Shown: positions 10,501-18,433 of the stretch, piece after piece
How positions within the stretch are numbered: position 1 is the stretch's first letter
Layout of the letters: each line of letters starts with the position of its first letter
Assembly: GCA_942159475.1 (NCBI GenBank)
Contig: OW804098.1
Span: 8,884,773 to 8,948,772 of the forward strand
DNA length: 64,000 nucleotides
Reading direction: 5' to 3'
Source: Sthenelais limicola
Taxonomy: Eukaryota; Annelida; Polychaeta; Phyllodocida; Sigalionidae
Translations under genes and position numbers: made by a program
Notes under the pieces: model-generated
Database searches by the model: none
Seen by the model: only the letters and a program-made list of their open reading frames with translations
What the model was told of the DNA's origin: nothing

Positions 10501-13500
10501 CCCACATTTCAGACAAAAATAAACTTCAAAATGCAGTTTAACATAACAGAACTGATACTATAAATCAATGCAATACCACATATACTCAGATATACCTAGT
10601 ATTGACCATTTGTCTAATTTAGCAAAATTTCCCAAATGTGTAGAGCTGCTAATTGTACATTTTCTGAAAATCTGACCCACTATATGGACACTGTGGAGTA
10701 TGTTTCATACCGTAAAACGTCATTGTACATCATGCATCATTGTAGATCACGCTCAGCTCTTAAGCTACTTAAAATAAGTAATGACAAATCAAATTGAGCA
10801 CATTTCAACATATCAACTTATAATATCCATATGATAACTGATGTCATATTTAAACTTCATGATACAAAGGAGAAATGACAGGAAATACAATGCATTAGCT
10901 AGTGTATCAAAAATGTAGAAAATTTGAAATAAAAGAAAGCAAGAGTTTAAGATAATTTTATACTAAATATCTATTCTATTTTAAGGTAGAAAAAGCAACT
11001 TATTAAAATGAACCTACCACATGGATGAAATGCTACTTTAAAGATTTTAATATTGAGCGTGATGTACGATGATGGCAATGTATGGCTGGGTATAGGAAGA
11101 AAACTTTGCCAGGCCACTGAAAATGTTTTATGGGCTATGGAAGGATCTTCCCTGCAGGGCTTGGTAGGCCCAACAGAATGAATTTATTCCCTATGGTGCT
11201 CCTGAAATAAGCCATCAGCATCCTCTGACCATCATAATAATGCAAATTTTAAAAAAAAAATCAAGAGTCTGTGACCATCGGTTTCAATGTAACCATCGAA
11301 ACCAGCTCAATAAAATTTCTTTAAAAAAAAAAAAAATCATCAGTACGCACTAATAGGGGATTTGCATGTCTCACTGCGCATGTCTGTTATAGTGCATCCT
11401 GGGATGGATTCAGTTCAAATCTGACATACAAATATTTGGCAACATTTTTATCTAAGATTGCAAGAATGTTTTCACCAATATCACAGCTTGTGTAATTGAT
11501 CTATGAAAACCAAATGCATGATGGGAAAGACAAAGTCTTGTTGTTATAGAAACATGCATAATACATAGGTATTGATATTGGAGCACTAATGAATAATCCA
11601 TGCTGAACATGATATGTTTTCCTTAGATTTTAGACTGTACCATTAGTCCCATAATTCCATGCAAATCAAGATTCAAGATGGCGGCTATGCAACTCCCCTA
11701 TTCTTCAACTTGCAGGTCAAGTGACAATTGATGCCTGCTCATCCAATCCATGCCTCAATGGTGGCGATTGTATAGGCATATCTGGGGTCGCGTATAGCTG
11801 TCTCTGTCCCCAAGGATACACGGGAATCAATTGTGGTCAGTATGAATTGAATAACACTATTTGGGTGCCTGTATGTGGGTCAGATTTTCAGAAAATGTAC
11901 AATTCACCTTCACCAATCCTCTCAAATAATCCACAAATAATTGTATTTTGAACCTGATTGTGGTCTTAAATTTGGGTTATTTGAGGGGATTGGGTTATTT
12001 GAGGGGATTGGGTTATTTGAGGGGATTGCCAATTGTACATTTTCTGAAGACTTTACCCTTGATAAGTGCCGATTACTACAGTATATTTTAACAAGCCTAA
12101 GGGCACAGAACACAGACAAATGGCTACTCCCTAAATGAAGGTCTTCTCTTCATATAATGATGATTGACATAAATATCATTGACCTTTTAATTACCTTACG
12201 TTTTATATATGATTATTAAAACCAGGAATACCACAAGGAGTGACTGTGGGTCCAGGATTGACTGCATTTCCTGACCTGTCCTGTTCCGGACAGCGGCCAT
12301 GTATTCCTCTTCAGGGAATTTGTGCACCAACTGCCTTTGGATCTTATTGTTTCTGTACCCAGGGCTTCAGGGGCGAGCAATGTGGTGAGTTTTTTTTGTT
12401 TTTTTTTGTTTTTTTTTTGTTTTTAAAAAGGTTTTATTCAGTTTTCCTGCCATCGAGGCTCATCCAAATCTAATCACAGATTCATATATATTTTTTTTGT
12501 ATTTTCTAATTTTCTGTCGTTCTGTTAACATCGATTACCAGTGTTAGGAGGTTCCTCTACTTTAGAGGTATATAAATTAGGAGTGATCCCGATGTTTTTC
12601 TTTTATTTATATAATTTTTATTGACATTTTCACCATTGTGATATATCTCATCTGCCGTCAAAATCAATTACAAAAAATACAAGACAGTTTAACATTAATC
12701 AAGAAAGCATTAGACTTGATAGCCATTAAATTGGTACATACACACATGAAAGTGGTTATCTATTGCATATTATGTTTTAGGAAAATTAGTCATAAGTCGC
12801 AAAATATGGATTTTGAGATATCATCATATTTGTAAAGAGGAGATCAAGCTGATTCGAATGATAGCAAACACTAGGACATCTAATCAATATTCCTATATTT
12901 TCAGTTCAATAATTTCATTTGTTAAAAAAAATGTTTGCAATTTATCTGGGTGGGTAATAACCAATAAAGTAACTAAATACACTCCATATGAAGGCCTTCA
13001 AAACGCATGGATATATCTAATCCATTGTCCTTATATTTGGTACATGAATTTAGATGACTATAAGTGCTCGACCCTCCAAAAATCAGAACATTCCAACAAA
13101 GATATCTCATGACTAAAACACTTTGAAAAATATCAATTTTGCGACTTGTGACTCATTTTCCTGGAACACGCCAATCTCTACTACCCAACTACTACAACAT
13201 AAATCTTTTGGTTTTTTTTGCTTTGTGAACTGAAACACATAACATAACCGATAAAACTAGTTTTGAATGAACTTAAAACCTCCTCAACATTTGAATGAAA
13301 TTGTTTTTAAGCAAAATAGTCAGAAACTTAATATGGCAAGGCTCCGTCTATACTTTGGTTTCCAATTCTTGTTCTTAGAGATACAGAACTTCAATCCTGG
13401 ACAATGTGCACAATTCCCGTGTCAAAATGGAGGCGTATGTTATTCTAGAGGCGCAGACATAAGATGCCAATGTCAACCGTCCTATACCGGAGATCGCTGT

Positions 13501-16500
13501 CAAACCTGTAAGTTACGTACTTCATAACCTATACAATTGTATATGATATATTCGCATAGATCCACAGACTAAAACCCTAACTACGGGAAATCAAGGCGGC
13601 CCATAGGTTAACTAGAAATACTGAACGTACATACATAATTCCAAGCAAGGAGATATTAATATTCACTGTTTAAAGGTTGGGTCTCCACTGGCTGCGGTAA
13701 GCTCTGCGGTATGCTCTGTGGTAAGCCTTGCGATGGTGCTGTGTTAGTGAGAAGTGGCAAGTTCCTGAGTACATCGTTCACTGACCAGGTAGGCAAGGAC
13801 CTCGTCATTCCTGACCACCTACAGAACCAGCACAAACCATCGCAAAGCTTACCGCAGAGCTTACCGCAGCCAGTGGAGACCACCCTTAAGCTTTAAGGTA
13901 GATATTAACATGATTTTAACATTGGCTTGATTCACAATAATAATCACAAATTGTGCAAGTATACAGTTCTAAGAACTTGTTTCCTTCTCTTTGATTGGGT
14001 TGTTGAAAAACAGTTGACCAAAGAGTAACGTCAGCTGATCCCTGTAAAGGATTTGACTGTATGAACGGAGGGACGTGTGTCAATAGTGGCGGTTCACCGG
14101 TATGCTTCTGCCTGCCTGGCATCAGTGGACGTAATTGTGAAATAGCTCCCCCTGGTATGTGTAGTCCATCTTTTTTTATATAATAACTTTTATTTTTATA
14201 ATAATAATAATCTTTTAAAAAGGATCGACCTTCTGCACATTGCGCAGGTCTTCCAGGAGGTTTTCCCACTCACACACACTCACACTCACACACACCTTTT
14301 TTTCATCACTCCCACTAACCAACTAGTGACATTAACCGCTACCTATCTCCGCTGAATGCTAACCTAACCCTATCGGGTCCAGACATAGGTAGGTAAGGCC
14401 AAATGAGATTAAGCATATAAGTTTCCCTGTCCTTATCAACCACAGCTACCTTCACTCAGTCATGACGTCAATAAACTGGTGCAGGCGCGGCAGCCTGCCA
14501 CAGGAGGAGTCACACTCCCGGGCGAGTATATAATGGCTGCTACAATGCAACTTTTATACAACTAAATTCACGATTTCAGACATAATTCTCTCTACTAGTA
14601 CAGTCAAGATATAGGTTTCTGAATCACCAATTAGGATTTAACAGAAATGCATAGATTGTTCACTAATGACATAGGGGTGGGCCATGTTGATAAGTATGGA
14701 GTCGACCTAAGATTGATGGTTCTTACGTCGACCACCTCTCTATAATAATAATAATAATAATCGATTTTATTTCCATCACACAGTTATACATGAATTGAGT
14801 CGAATAATAATGGAATTGGAGGACTGTCTGTGCTATTCACAGCTCTTCCGAGCTCCCCGTTGTTTGGAACATATAAAATGATCTAACATATAAGTTATAA
14901 CAGTTGACTAGTTGACTATGCGTAATATATATGAATAAGGCGTACAAAAGTGTACGTATATATACAAGGGCGGGTGTGCAAGCACCCTGTCCAACCTATG
15001 TCGGTTTTCTTCAGTTTATAAGTTTTCTTATATTGTTGTTATTGGTTGGAACTTTAGCATTACTGGCTAGTGGGATATACAGTGAAATTCAGTCCCCAGT
15101 CACGAGGGCATCAATTATTCAGTATCTCCCTCATTACCTATGCATACCCTGACATAGTGACCTGGTTAAGCGGAGATAGGTTAGGGTGGAGGAGGATAGG
15201 TTGGTTGCTTAATGTCACTACTAACTTGTAAGCTTATATAAACTCGTTCAATTTTATATAATGTATTCACCAATTTGTATACCTATTTATCTATTTATAT
15301 TTTATAAAACAAATATAATTAAAATACAAATTCAATTTCCCAAAGCTGCCATTCAACTTCATTCATTATCAATAACAGCTTCTCTGCTTCAATCAATAAG
15401 CTTCATCTGTTGGTTCTTTAAATATATGTTGTACAATTTTTGTCAATTTATTATTTATATATGATGGAAATTGTAATCAGGATTGAGAACATTCCTTCAA
15501 TTTCATTTGATTTCTGGAATAAAGCCACGGTTTATTTGGTTTGATAATTATATTTACTATAGACGTTTCATGCTTTTAACAAATTTCGTACTTTTTTTCT
15601 TATTTTTTGTAAATTTCGTACTTTTAATTGGGTTTTGTTAGTAATTACGGCATTGATGGGAAAGAACTCGAATGGTTTAAAAATTACTTAACTGATCGCA
15701 ACCAACAAGTATTCGCTAATAGCAAACTATCAACCCCAAAACTAATAGAATGCGGGGTACCTCAAGGGACAACCTTGGGACCTGTATTATTTAACCTCTA
15801 TATTAACGACCTCCCCCAAATAATCAATAATTCCACTATTCAAATGTTCGCTGACGATACCATTATTTACACCTCCGGCCATAATCTTACCAATATAACT
15901 TCACAACTACAGATAGATCTGAATAGCTTGAGTACGTGGTGCGAACTGAACAGAATTTCTTTAAATCTAGACAAGTCCAAAATTCAAACCATCTTTCCCC
16001 GTCCTTCGCTCAGGTCAAGGTGGGTAGCCCACAACCAAGCACACACTACCGAACATGTATTAACCTTGAATGGAAAAGCCCTTGAAGATGTAGCTAGTTA
16101 TAAGTACTTGGGAACGGAAATAGATAGTGCTTTGAAATTTACAGAACAAGTAGCCAAAACAACCAAATTCTTAAACTATAAAAGTTGGCAGATCTCTAAA
16201 CTGAAAGAAAAAATACCTCAATATGTTTTACTACTAATCTACAAAGTAATGATTCTGCCCATTATTGATCAGGCTGACATATTATTAGATTCCCATAGCA
16301 CCACTAATGTCCATAAACTTCAAATCCTTCAGAATCGAATATTGAGAACTGTATAAAGGTTACCGCCACGCACAAATGTGGATGAAATACATGTAAATAA
16401 AAGACTCCTGCCCTTGAAGTACCATAGAAGGCTTCATCTACTTCAGGCTGGCCACCGTAGTGCCCAAAATCCAATAAACATAGATCTAAGGCAAATAAAC

Positions 16501-18424
16501 ACAAGAAATTTTGAAAATGGAAGAAAGTTACTAAAACAAATCATTCCGAAAACCGAACAAATCAGAAAATCAGTTTTTAATAGAATCACAACATCTTGGA
16601 ATAGATTACCTACGGTGGCCCACCGAATTCTTGAACCAAAACTATTTAAATCTCAAGCCATGTCGACCTATATTTGGCACGACGATTATTTTATATAATG
16701 AACCTAGTATGTGAAGCCCTCCTGAATACGCGTTATGTAAATTAAGTACTGAAATGTAAACAACTGTATTACCTTACTTATACGAAAGTATTAGTCATAT
16801 GTTAAAACCCTGTATCATCATTGATATTATCATCGAGCAAATTCTAATGTTAAATTTACGGCACATCATTACCTTAAAACTGTAATTGGAAACTGAAACT
16901 GAATTTTGTGGAGAACCATCGCCAGTCTATGACTGAGACGGTATTGTTACTCTACTAAAACAAATGTAAAATCATATATGGGGCCGGAACACCTCCCAAA
17001 TGCCGGAGAATACCCCCCTTCATATGGCTACTTAGTAGCAATAAAAGTTTTCAATATCAATATCAAAAAACCAATTACTTTCATTGATTTTTATCAACAT
17101 ATTGTTATAACTTATCGTGCTAGAAATGTTGCTCAAGGCCTAAATTCTAAATTTTAGTTTTGTTGTTTTTCTAATCAAACTGGAAGTAATAATGTCATTG
17201 TCCTTGGGTCGAAAACGACCCTTCCGGGCATACATACATATATAGTTAGGTAACAGAGATAACATATCAGGGCGCGATATCTGTGACATCACTATGCCTA
17301 TGATGTCACATTCCAGTGCCGTTGATTCATTTTATCTCACCTCACCTGCCAGGTAGCACCGCAGTGCTTATTGGAAAGAGAATCGTTAAAGTTTACTCAC
17401 ATCATACTAATGTATGTGTGTTGGGAGAAAATAAATTTTAGTAGCTCAAAACTGTGTCGAATGGACAAATTTGTGCAACAGGACGATATTATACATACTG
17501 TAAACGTATTAATGTTTGCGCAGTATTTATTTTTGCTATTTTTGCGCGCCCAAGTCTTTGTGCGTGAAAATAAATCCTGCGCGAAAGGTATAATTATTGC
17601 ATAAACAAGGTTTTAGAATTCTTTGCTGCATGAATTTAAATCCGCACGAAAAGGTGTCAAAGTAGTTAGTGTGCAAAAATTGATCTTCGCGAAAATAAAT
17701 ACGTTTACTATAGCAATAGACAACGAGGATTTTAGCGTGAGAACGGTCTGTACGCCCATAGACGTCCCAAGGCCGAAGGCCTTGGGACGTCTATGGGCGT
17801 ACAGACTGTTCTCCGAGTTGTATATTGCAGACTGTTACAGACTGTAATCCGAGTTGTATATTGATTTTAGTCTGTGATGGAACACGTCAGGTGGCGCCAC
17901 TAGACCAACGCGGTCTGTAGTATAATAAGTGCACGCGAAATCTGACCCAAAATGGACTAAAGTATAATATACGTGGACCCGTTTGTGGCAAACACAATTT
18001 GACAGTCAGACATGCTTTACTTCACTAGTTTTTTGAGTATCAAAAAGATATTTTCACTTTTATAATTCTCAATGCAGATCCAGAGAGACAAAATGACCTT
18101 TCGGGTTAAACATTCAACGCCAAATCTATAAGTCATTTGCTTTACAACTGGTTGGAGAATATAATTATTATTTCTATATAGGCCTATTAATCATTCATTT
18201 AATCTATTCGCTTCTTTTTTCTAACCTTTTCTAACATCATTCTAGCCAAACAGTGGATTAAACATTTCACGAAGTAATACCTCTTTGGTATCAATTATAG
18301 GTCGTGTAATTGTTTATGAACTGTATTTTTTTCAGTTGTACGTCAAACGGGTAATCCTTGTGACCCAAACCCCTGCGGAGATAAAGTCTGTTTTAAGGTC
18401 AACGATAGTCCTCTCTGCGTATAA
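1208..18424 (+). CDS. Type II transmembrane protein with six EGF modules and a truncated seventh (9 coding exons)
   Basis: Coding exons join as 1208-1580, 3938-4120, 5768-5875, 7815-7934, 11716-11835, 12226-12384, 13379-13507, 14014-14154 and 18336-18424. This gives 1422 nt and 473 residues. All eight introns are GT-AG and phase 1, which supports the model. There is no N-terminal signal peptide. Residues 1-97 are acidic and Ser/Tyr-rich, with PEYQ, PEYQ and PPDY (59-62, a PPxY form) and two SVKSMD repeats. A KKKCCKR patch (88-94) precedes one hydrophobic helix at about 98-121. By the positive-inside rule the N terminus is cytoplasmic and the C terminus extracellular. Residues 125-185 form a Pro/Thr-rich stalk. 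EGF modules lie at about 186-221, 222-261, 262-301, 302-354, 355-397 and 398-444. The last exon holds only four cysteines. EGF modules usually bind proteins; the ligand is unknown. I do not recognise a named orthologue. Confidence 0.85.
1674..1935 (+). mobile_element. tRNA-derived SINE candidate in intron 1
   Basis: Positions 1674-1743 fold as a tRNA. The acceptor CCTCGG pairs with TTGAGG, the D-arm has GGTGTAATGGTAGCA, the anticodon stem is CCGC/GCGG, and the T-arm is GTGGTTCAATTCCCGG. The anticodon loop is GCGCATA (would-be anticodon GCA), but position 33 is C rather than T and the T stem carries a bulge. It is therefore probably the Pol III promoter head of a SINE. The following 190 bp, with a GATGTTATCATC hairpin, would be the body. 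I see no clear 3' tail, so the right end is approximate. Confidence 0.5.
2160..2279. other. Intron 1 sequence with a short resemblance to exon 1
   Basis: CAATCTTCTACATGAACC at 2169-2186 resembles exon 1 at about 1262-1278. The sequence beyond it does not align, so the match may be chance. Confidence 0.2.
2280..2504 (+). mobile_element. F1 MITE copy 3, subfamily A
   Basis: Flanked by ATAT on both sides. The right terminus is degraded (TTTTTAAAAATTTGACCC). Confidence 0.87.
2624..2722 (+). repeat. Local direct duplication, left copy
   Basis: Starts TTATGGCAACCATTC. About 93% identical by eye to 3004-3102. The two copies enclose the exon 1 fragment and an F1 copy. Confidence 0.85.
2724..2756 (+). 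pseudogene. Decoy copy of the exon 1 end and splice donor
   Basis: Matches the last 22 coding bases of exon 1 plus the start of intron 1 (1559-1591), with about three differences in 33 bases. The donor here reads GAG followed by GTAAGG, which is closer to the consensus than the GTGAGG of the real exon 1. No convincing acceptor lies upstream, so it looks like a fragment rather than an exon. Confidence 0.7.
2754..2978 (+). mobile_element. F1 MITE copy 4, subfamily B
   Basis: Full length. Inserted directly after the exon 1 decoy fragment, between the two copies of the 97-bp duplication. Confidence 0.86.
3004..3102 (+). repeat. Local direct duplication, right copy
   Basis: Partner of 2624-2722. 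It runs directly into a C homopolymer at about 3107-3118. Confidence 0.85.
3178..3418 (-). mobile_element. F1 MITE copy 5, subfamily D
   Basis: Diverged copy with termini GGGTCGG and TTGACTC. The centre has the D-type ATTCATTCAATGAATCTG. Confidence 0.75.
3614..3848 (-). mobile_element. F1 MITE copy 6, subfamily B
   Basis: Full length with TTAT on both sides. Lies 89 bp upstream of exon 2. Confidence 0.87.
3938..4120 (+). CDS. EGF gene exon 2: extracellular stalk
   Basis: Acceptor TTTTTTTGACAG, donor GTTTGT. Encodes 61 residues (125-185) rich in Thr, Pro, Arg and Ser with no cysteine. This suits an extended, possibly O-glycosylated stalk between the membrane and the first EGF module. Confidence 0.78.
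4140..4547 (+). mobile_element. F2 MITE copy a
   Basis: F2 is a second non-autonomous inverted-repeat family. Its termini read GTGATGTGTTTCAGGAAAA then TGAGTCATAAGTCGCAAAA, with the inverse at the right end. The interior is AT-rich and non-coding. This copy starts about 20 bp after the exon 2 donor, with a slightly degraded GGGATGTG start. Confidence 0.82.
4552..4952 (+). mobile_element. F2 MITE copy b, head to tail with copy a
   Basis: Separated from copy a by only ATAT, which could be a shared target sequence. The right end is degraded (CCTAAAACGGATAAG). Confidence 0.8.
4960..5005. repeat. F3 MITE fragment
   Basis: A GGTATTTGCATATCCCACCACGC-like stretch and then TGTCTATTATAGTGCATC resemble one end of F3 as seen at 11354-11400. 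Only the terminal ~45 bp is left. Confidence 0.5.
5080..5340. repeat. Degenerate GCGCAA/TTGCGC-rich intronic repeat
   Basis: Repeated GCGCAA, TTGCGC and GCATATAT words in both orientations recall the interior of the inverted-repeat element at 17497-17712, but clear ends are missing. Confidence 0.3.
5768..5875 (+). CDS. EGF gene exon 3: EGF module 1
   Basis: Acceptor TTTATTGCAG, donor GTGGGT. Encodes 36 residues with the six-cysteine pattern [12 protein letters not shown]...[12 protein letters not shown]. The D-x-[DN]-E calcium signature is absent. Confidence 0.9.
5901..5960 (-). mobile_element. F1 MITE fragment (copy 7)
   Basis: Only the left terminal ~60 bp is present. The break lies about 45 bp before the 32-bp minisatellite, so the array may have replaced the rest. 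Confidence 0.75.
6005..7640 (+). repeat. 32-bp minisatellite in intron 3
   Basis: About 50 units of ATGACCTATTATATCAATAA plus CTCCCTTCCAAA, with a recurrent 29-bp variant lacking one TAT. Alternatives AATGACC/AACGACC, CTATT/CTGTT and ATCAATAA/ATTAATAA are mixed along the array, which suggests repeated exchange among units. No long reading frame. Confidence 0.95.
7815..7934 (+). CDS. EGF gene exon 4: EGF module 2
   Basis: Acceptor CACAATGTCAG, donor GTAAGG. Encodes 40 residues containing [12 protein letters not shown] and [12 protein letters not shown]. Same size and phase as exon 5, with which it shares GQ near its start and the CLC-QGY core. This points to a tandem exon duplication. Confidence 0.9.
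8003..8144. repeat. Foldback element with perfect 26-bp arms
   Basis: The arm CCGGCAATAATCGAAAATTT at 8019-8044 (26 bp in all) is exactly inverted at 8104-8129. A second, related copy is at 36387-36509. A piece at 8507-8572 is inverted relative to 36226-36290, so both belong to one larger composite repeat. Confidence 0.8.
8433..8465. repeat. Short hairpin
   Basis: ATGCTTCGCGGAG and CTCCGCGAAGCAT are 13-bp inverted arms around a loop of about 7 nt. Confidence 0.75.
8507..9080. repeat. Composite palindromic repeat with GGGTCAAATTG and TCAAATCGAT motifs
   Basis: Contains inverted pairs such as GGGTCAAATTGCATG (from about 8724) with TTCAATTTGACCC (to about 8775), and TCAAATCGATT with ATCGATTTGAC near 9000-9025, plus tandem TAGCACCCCTGA. 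Similar sequence recurs at 32840-33200 and 36226-36290. No coding sequence seen. Confidence 0.55.
9081..10440. other. Intron 4 sequence, no gene seen
   Basis: A CACATACGTATGTG palindrome lies at about 9620. Reading frames around 9539-9812 and 10058-10279 lack recognisable protein features and appear to be chance. Confidence 0.4.
10448..10678 (+). mobile_element. F1 MITE copy 8, subfamily A
   Basis: Full length. Flanks are ATTA and ACTA, a target duplication with one apparent change. Confidence 0.85.
10725..11085. repeat. Possible inverted-repeat element in intron 4
   Basis: CATTGTAGATCACGCTCA near 10740 is imperfectly inverted as TGAGCGTGATGTACGATG near 11055. The ends are not clear enough to define an element. 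Confidence 0.3.
11205..11345 (+). repeat. A-tailed retroposon 3' end
   Basis: CTCAATAAAATTTCTTTAAA is followed by a long A run. The same AATAAAA(N)TTTAAAA signature occurs at about 33793-33815 and, inverted, near 12425, 22735 and 56860. Confidence 0.4.
11354..11700 (-). mobile_element. F3 MITE copy, abutting exon 5
   Basis: F3 has termini TAGGGGAGTTGCATAGCC and inverse. In this copy the two ends are TAGGGGATTTGCATG and GCAACTCCCCTA. The right end finishes 15 bp before the exon 5 acceptor AG. Confidence 0.82.
11716..11835 (+). CDS. EGF gene exon 5: EGF module 3
   Basis: Acceptor CTTGCAG, donor GTCAGT. Encodes 40 residues with [12 protein letters not shown] and [12 protein letters not shown]. 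The pyrimidine stretch before the acceptor begins inside the F3 element. Confidence 0.9.
11877..12058 (+). mobile_element. F1 MITE copy 9, rearranged
   Basis: A plus-oriented left arm joins a D-like right arm in the other orientation. Between them is a threefold tandem repeat of GGTTATTTGAGGGGATT. The right terminus is TTTACCC. This looks like deletion plus template switching within the palindrome. Confidence 0.75.
12226..12384 (+). CDS. EGF gene exon 6: EGF module 4
   Basis: Acceptor TTAAAACCAG, donor GTGAGT. Encodes 53 residues: a short Gly/Pro-rich lead, then [14 protein letters not shown] and [12 protein letters not shown]. The CxxGG core is replaced by PLQG, making it the most divergent complete module. 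The donor is followed by a T-rich run. Confidence 0.87.
12395..12625. other. T-rich intronic sequence
   Basis: Interrupted T homopolymers include TTTTTAAAAAGGTTTTATTC, a possible inverted retroposon tail. Nothing else recognised. Confidence 0.3.
12770..13173 (+). mobile_element. F2 MITE copy c
   Basis: Diverged copy. Left end reads ATGTTTTAGGAAAATTAGTC; right end reads GACTCATTTTCCTGGAACAC. Both CGCAAAAT inner arms are present. Confidence 0.8.
13379..13507 (+). CDS. EGF gene exon 7: EGF module 5
   Basis: Acceptor TTGTTCTTAG, donor GTAAGT. Encodes 43 residues with [12 protein letters not shown] and [13 protein letters not shown] second AG at 13384-13385 would break the frame, so the TTAG site was chosen. 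Confidence 0.87.
13670..13889. mobile_element. Inverted-repeat element flanked by TTAA in intron 7
   Basis: Terminal arms GTCTCCACTGGCTGCGGTAA and its inverse end in AAGG/CCC and are bounded by TTAA on each side. A GCTCTGCGGTA-type motif is repeated inside the left arm and mirrored on the right. A TTAA target fits the piggyBac group, but the terminal bases are not typical. Confidence 0.65.
14014..14154 (+). CDS. EGF gene exon 8: EGF module 6
   Basis: Acceptor TTGAAAAACAG, donor GTATGT. Encodes 47 residues with [12 protein letters not shown] and [12 protein letters not shown], then EIAPPG. In-frame with exon 7 through a split TTT codon. Confidence 0.87.
14318..15231. mobile_element. Possible inverted-repeat DNA element in intron 8
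   Basis: AGTGACATTAACCGCTACCT near 14330 and the inverse region around 15160-15230 (TTAATGTCACT, GGATAGGTTGG) are imperfect mirror images about 0.9 kb apart. An ATA/AAT microsatellite and an inverted TTTTATTTCC tail lie near 14742-14772. No transposase frame. Ends are uncertain. Confidence 0.35.
15232..15639. other. AT-rich intron 8 sequence
   Basis: AAATTTCGTACTTTT occurs twice, about 35 bp apart, just before the retrotransposon fragment. No gene recognised. Confidence 0.3.
15640..16698 (+). pseudogene. Non-LTR retrotransposon reverse transcriptase, 5'-truncated, one in-frame stop
   Basis: A continuous reading frame carries the C-terminal part of a non-LTR reverse transcriptase. It shows [20 protein letters not shown] near 15751-15810 and the catalytic FADDT near 15847. 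Downstream is a thumb-like region and a C-terminal segment ([11 protein letters not shown]...SWNRLPTV). One TAA at 16354-16356 interrupts the frame; coding resumes in the same frame to the terminal TAA at 16698. The endonuclease and early RT blocks are missing, so this is a dead 5'-truncated copy. Motifs and an endonuclease-type tail without RNase H fit the CR1/L2/Daphne-like clades; the clade is a guess. The methionine at 15628 is not a true start. Confidence 0.85.
16699..17066 (+). mobile_element. 3' UTR and terminal repeat of the non-LTR element
   Basis: Non-coding tail ending GCAATAAAAGTTTTCAATATC, then ATCAATATCAAAAAA. Short TATCAA tandem repeats are usual at the 3' ends of CR1/L2-like elements. 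No clear target duplication found. Confidence 0.55.
17497..17712. mobile_element. MITE with TACTGTAAACG termini
   Basis: TACTGTAAACGTATTAATGT at the left is mirrored by AAATAAATACGTTTACTATA at the right. The interior repeats GCGCGAAAATAAAT-like words in both orientations. I recall similar elements as widespread in marine invertebrate genomes. Confidence 0.65.
17739..17813. repeat. Long near-perfect hairpin
   Basis: Arms 17746-17774 and 17778-17806 are 29 bp and perfectly complementary (GTCTGTACGCCCATAGACGT...), around a GAA loop. With one mismatch the stem extends to 36 bp. The stem is GC-rich in an AT-rich intron. A pre-miRNA-like use is possible, but perfect pairing fits a foldback or siRNA source better. 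Confidence 0.9.
18336..18424 (+). CDS. EGF gene exon 9: truncated EGF module 7 and stop
   Basis: Acceptor ATTTTTTTCAG. Encodes 29 residues: [20 protein letters not shown] then Val and TAA. Only four cysteines are present and the last two of an EGF fold are missing. The stop is followed after 9 nt by GGTAAGG, so the 3' UTR is likely spliced. Confidence 0.82.
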
Positions 18425-18433
18425 GCACTTCAG
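18425..18433 (+). other. 3' UTR start and splice donor
   Basis: CACTTCAG followed by GTAAGG is a good donor directly after the stop codon. The stop lies under 50 nt from this junction, so such a transcript need not be a nonsense-mediated decay target. Confidence 0.45.

Noticed and set aside
14931..15152. Small membrane-protein frame ([16 protein letters not shown])
   Set aside because: Lies within the suspected inverted-repeat element in intron 8; single hydrophobic run in AT-rich DNA and no supporting context.
15628..15639. ATG at 15628 as the true start of the reverse transcriptase
   Set aside because: The frame enters mid-domain; the real protein starts far upstream in full-length elements, so this ATG is incidental or lies in flanking sequence.
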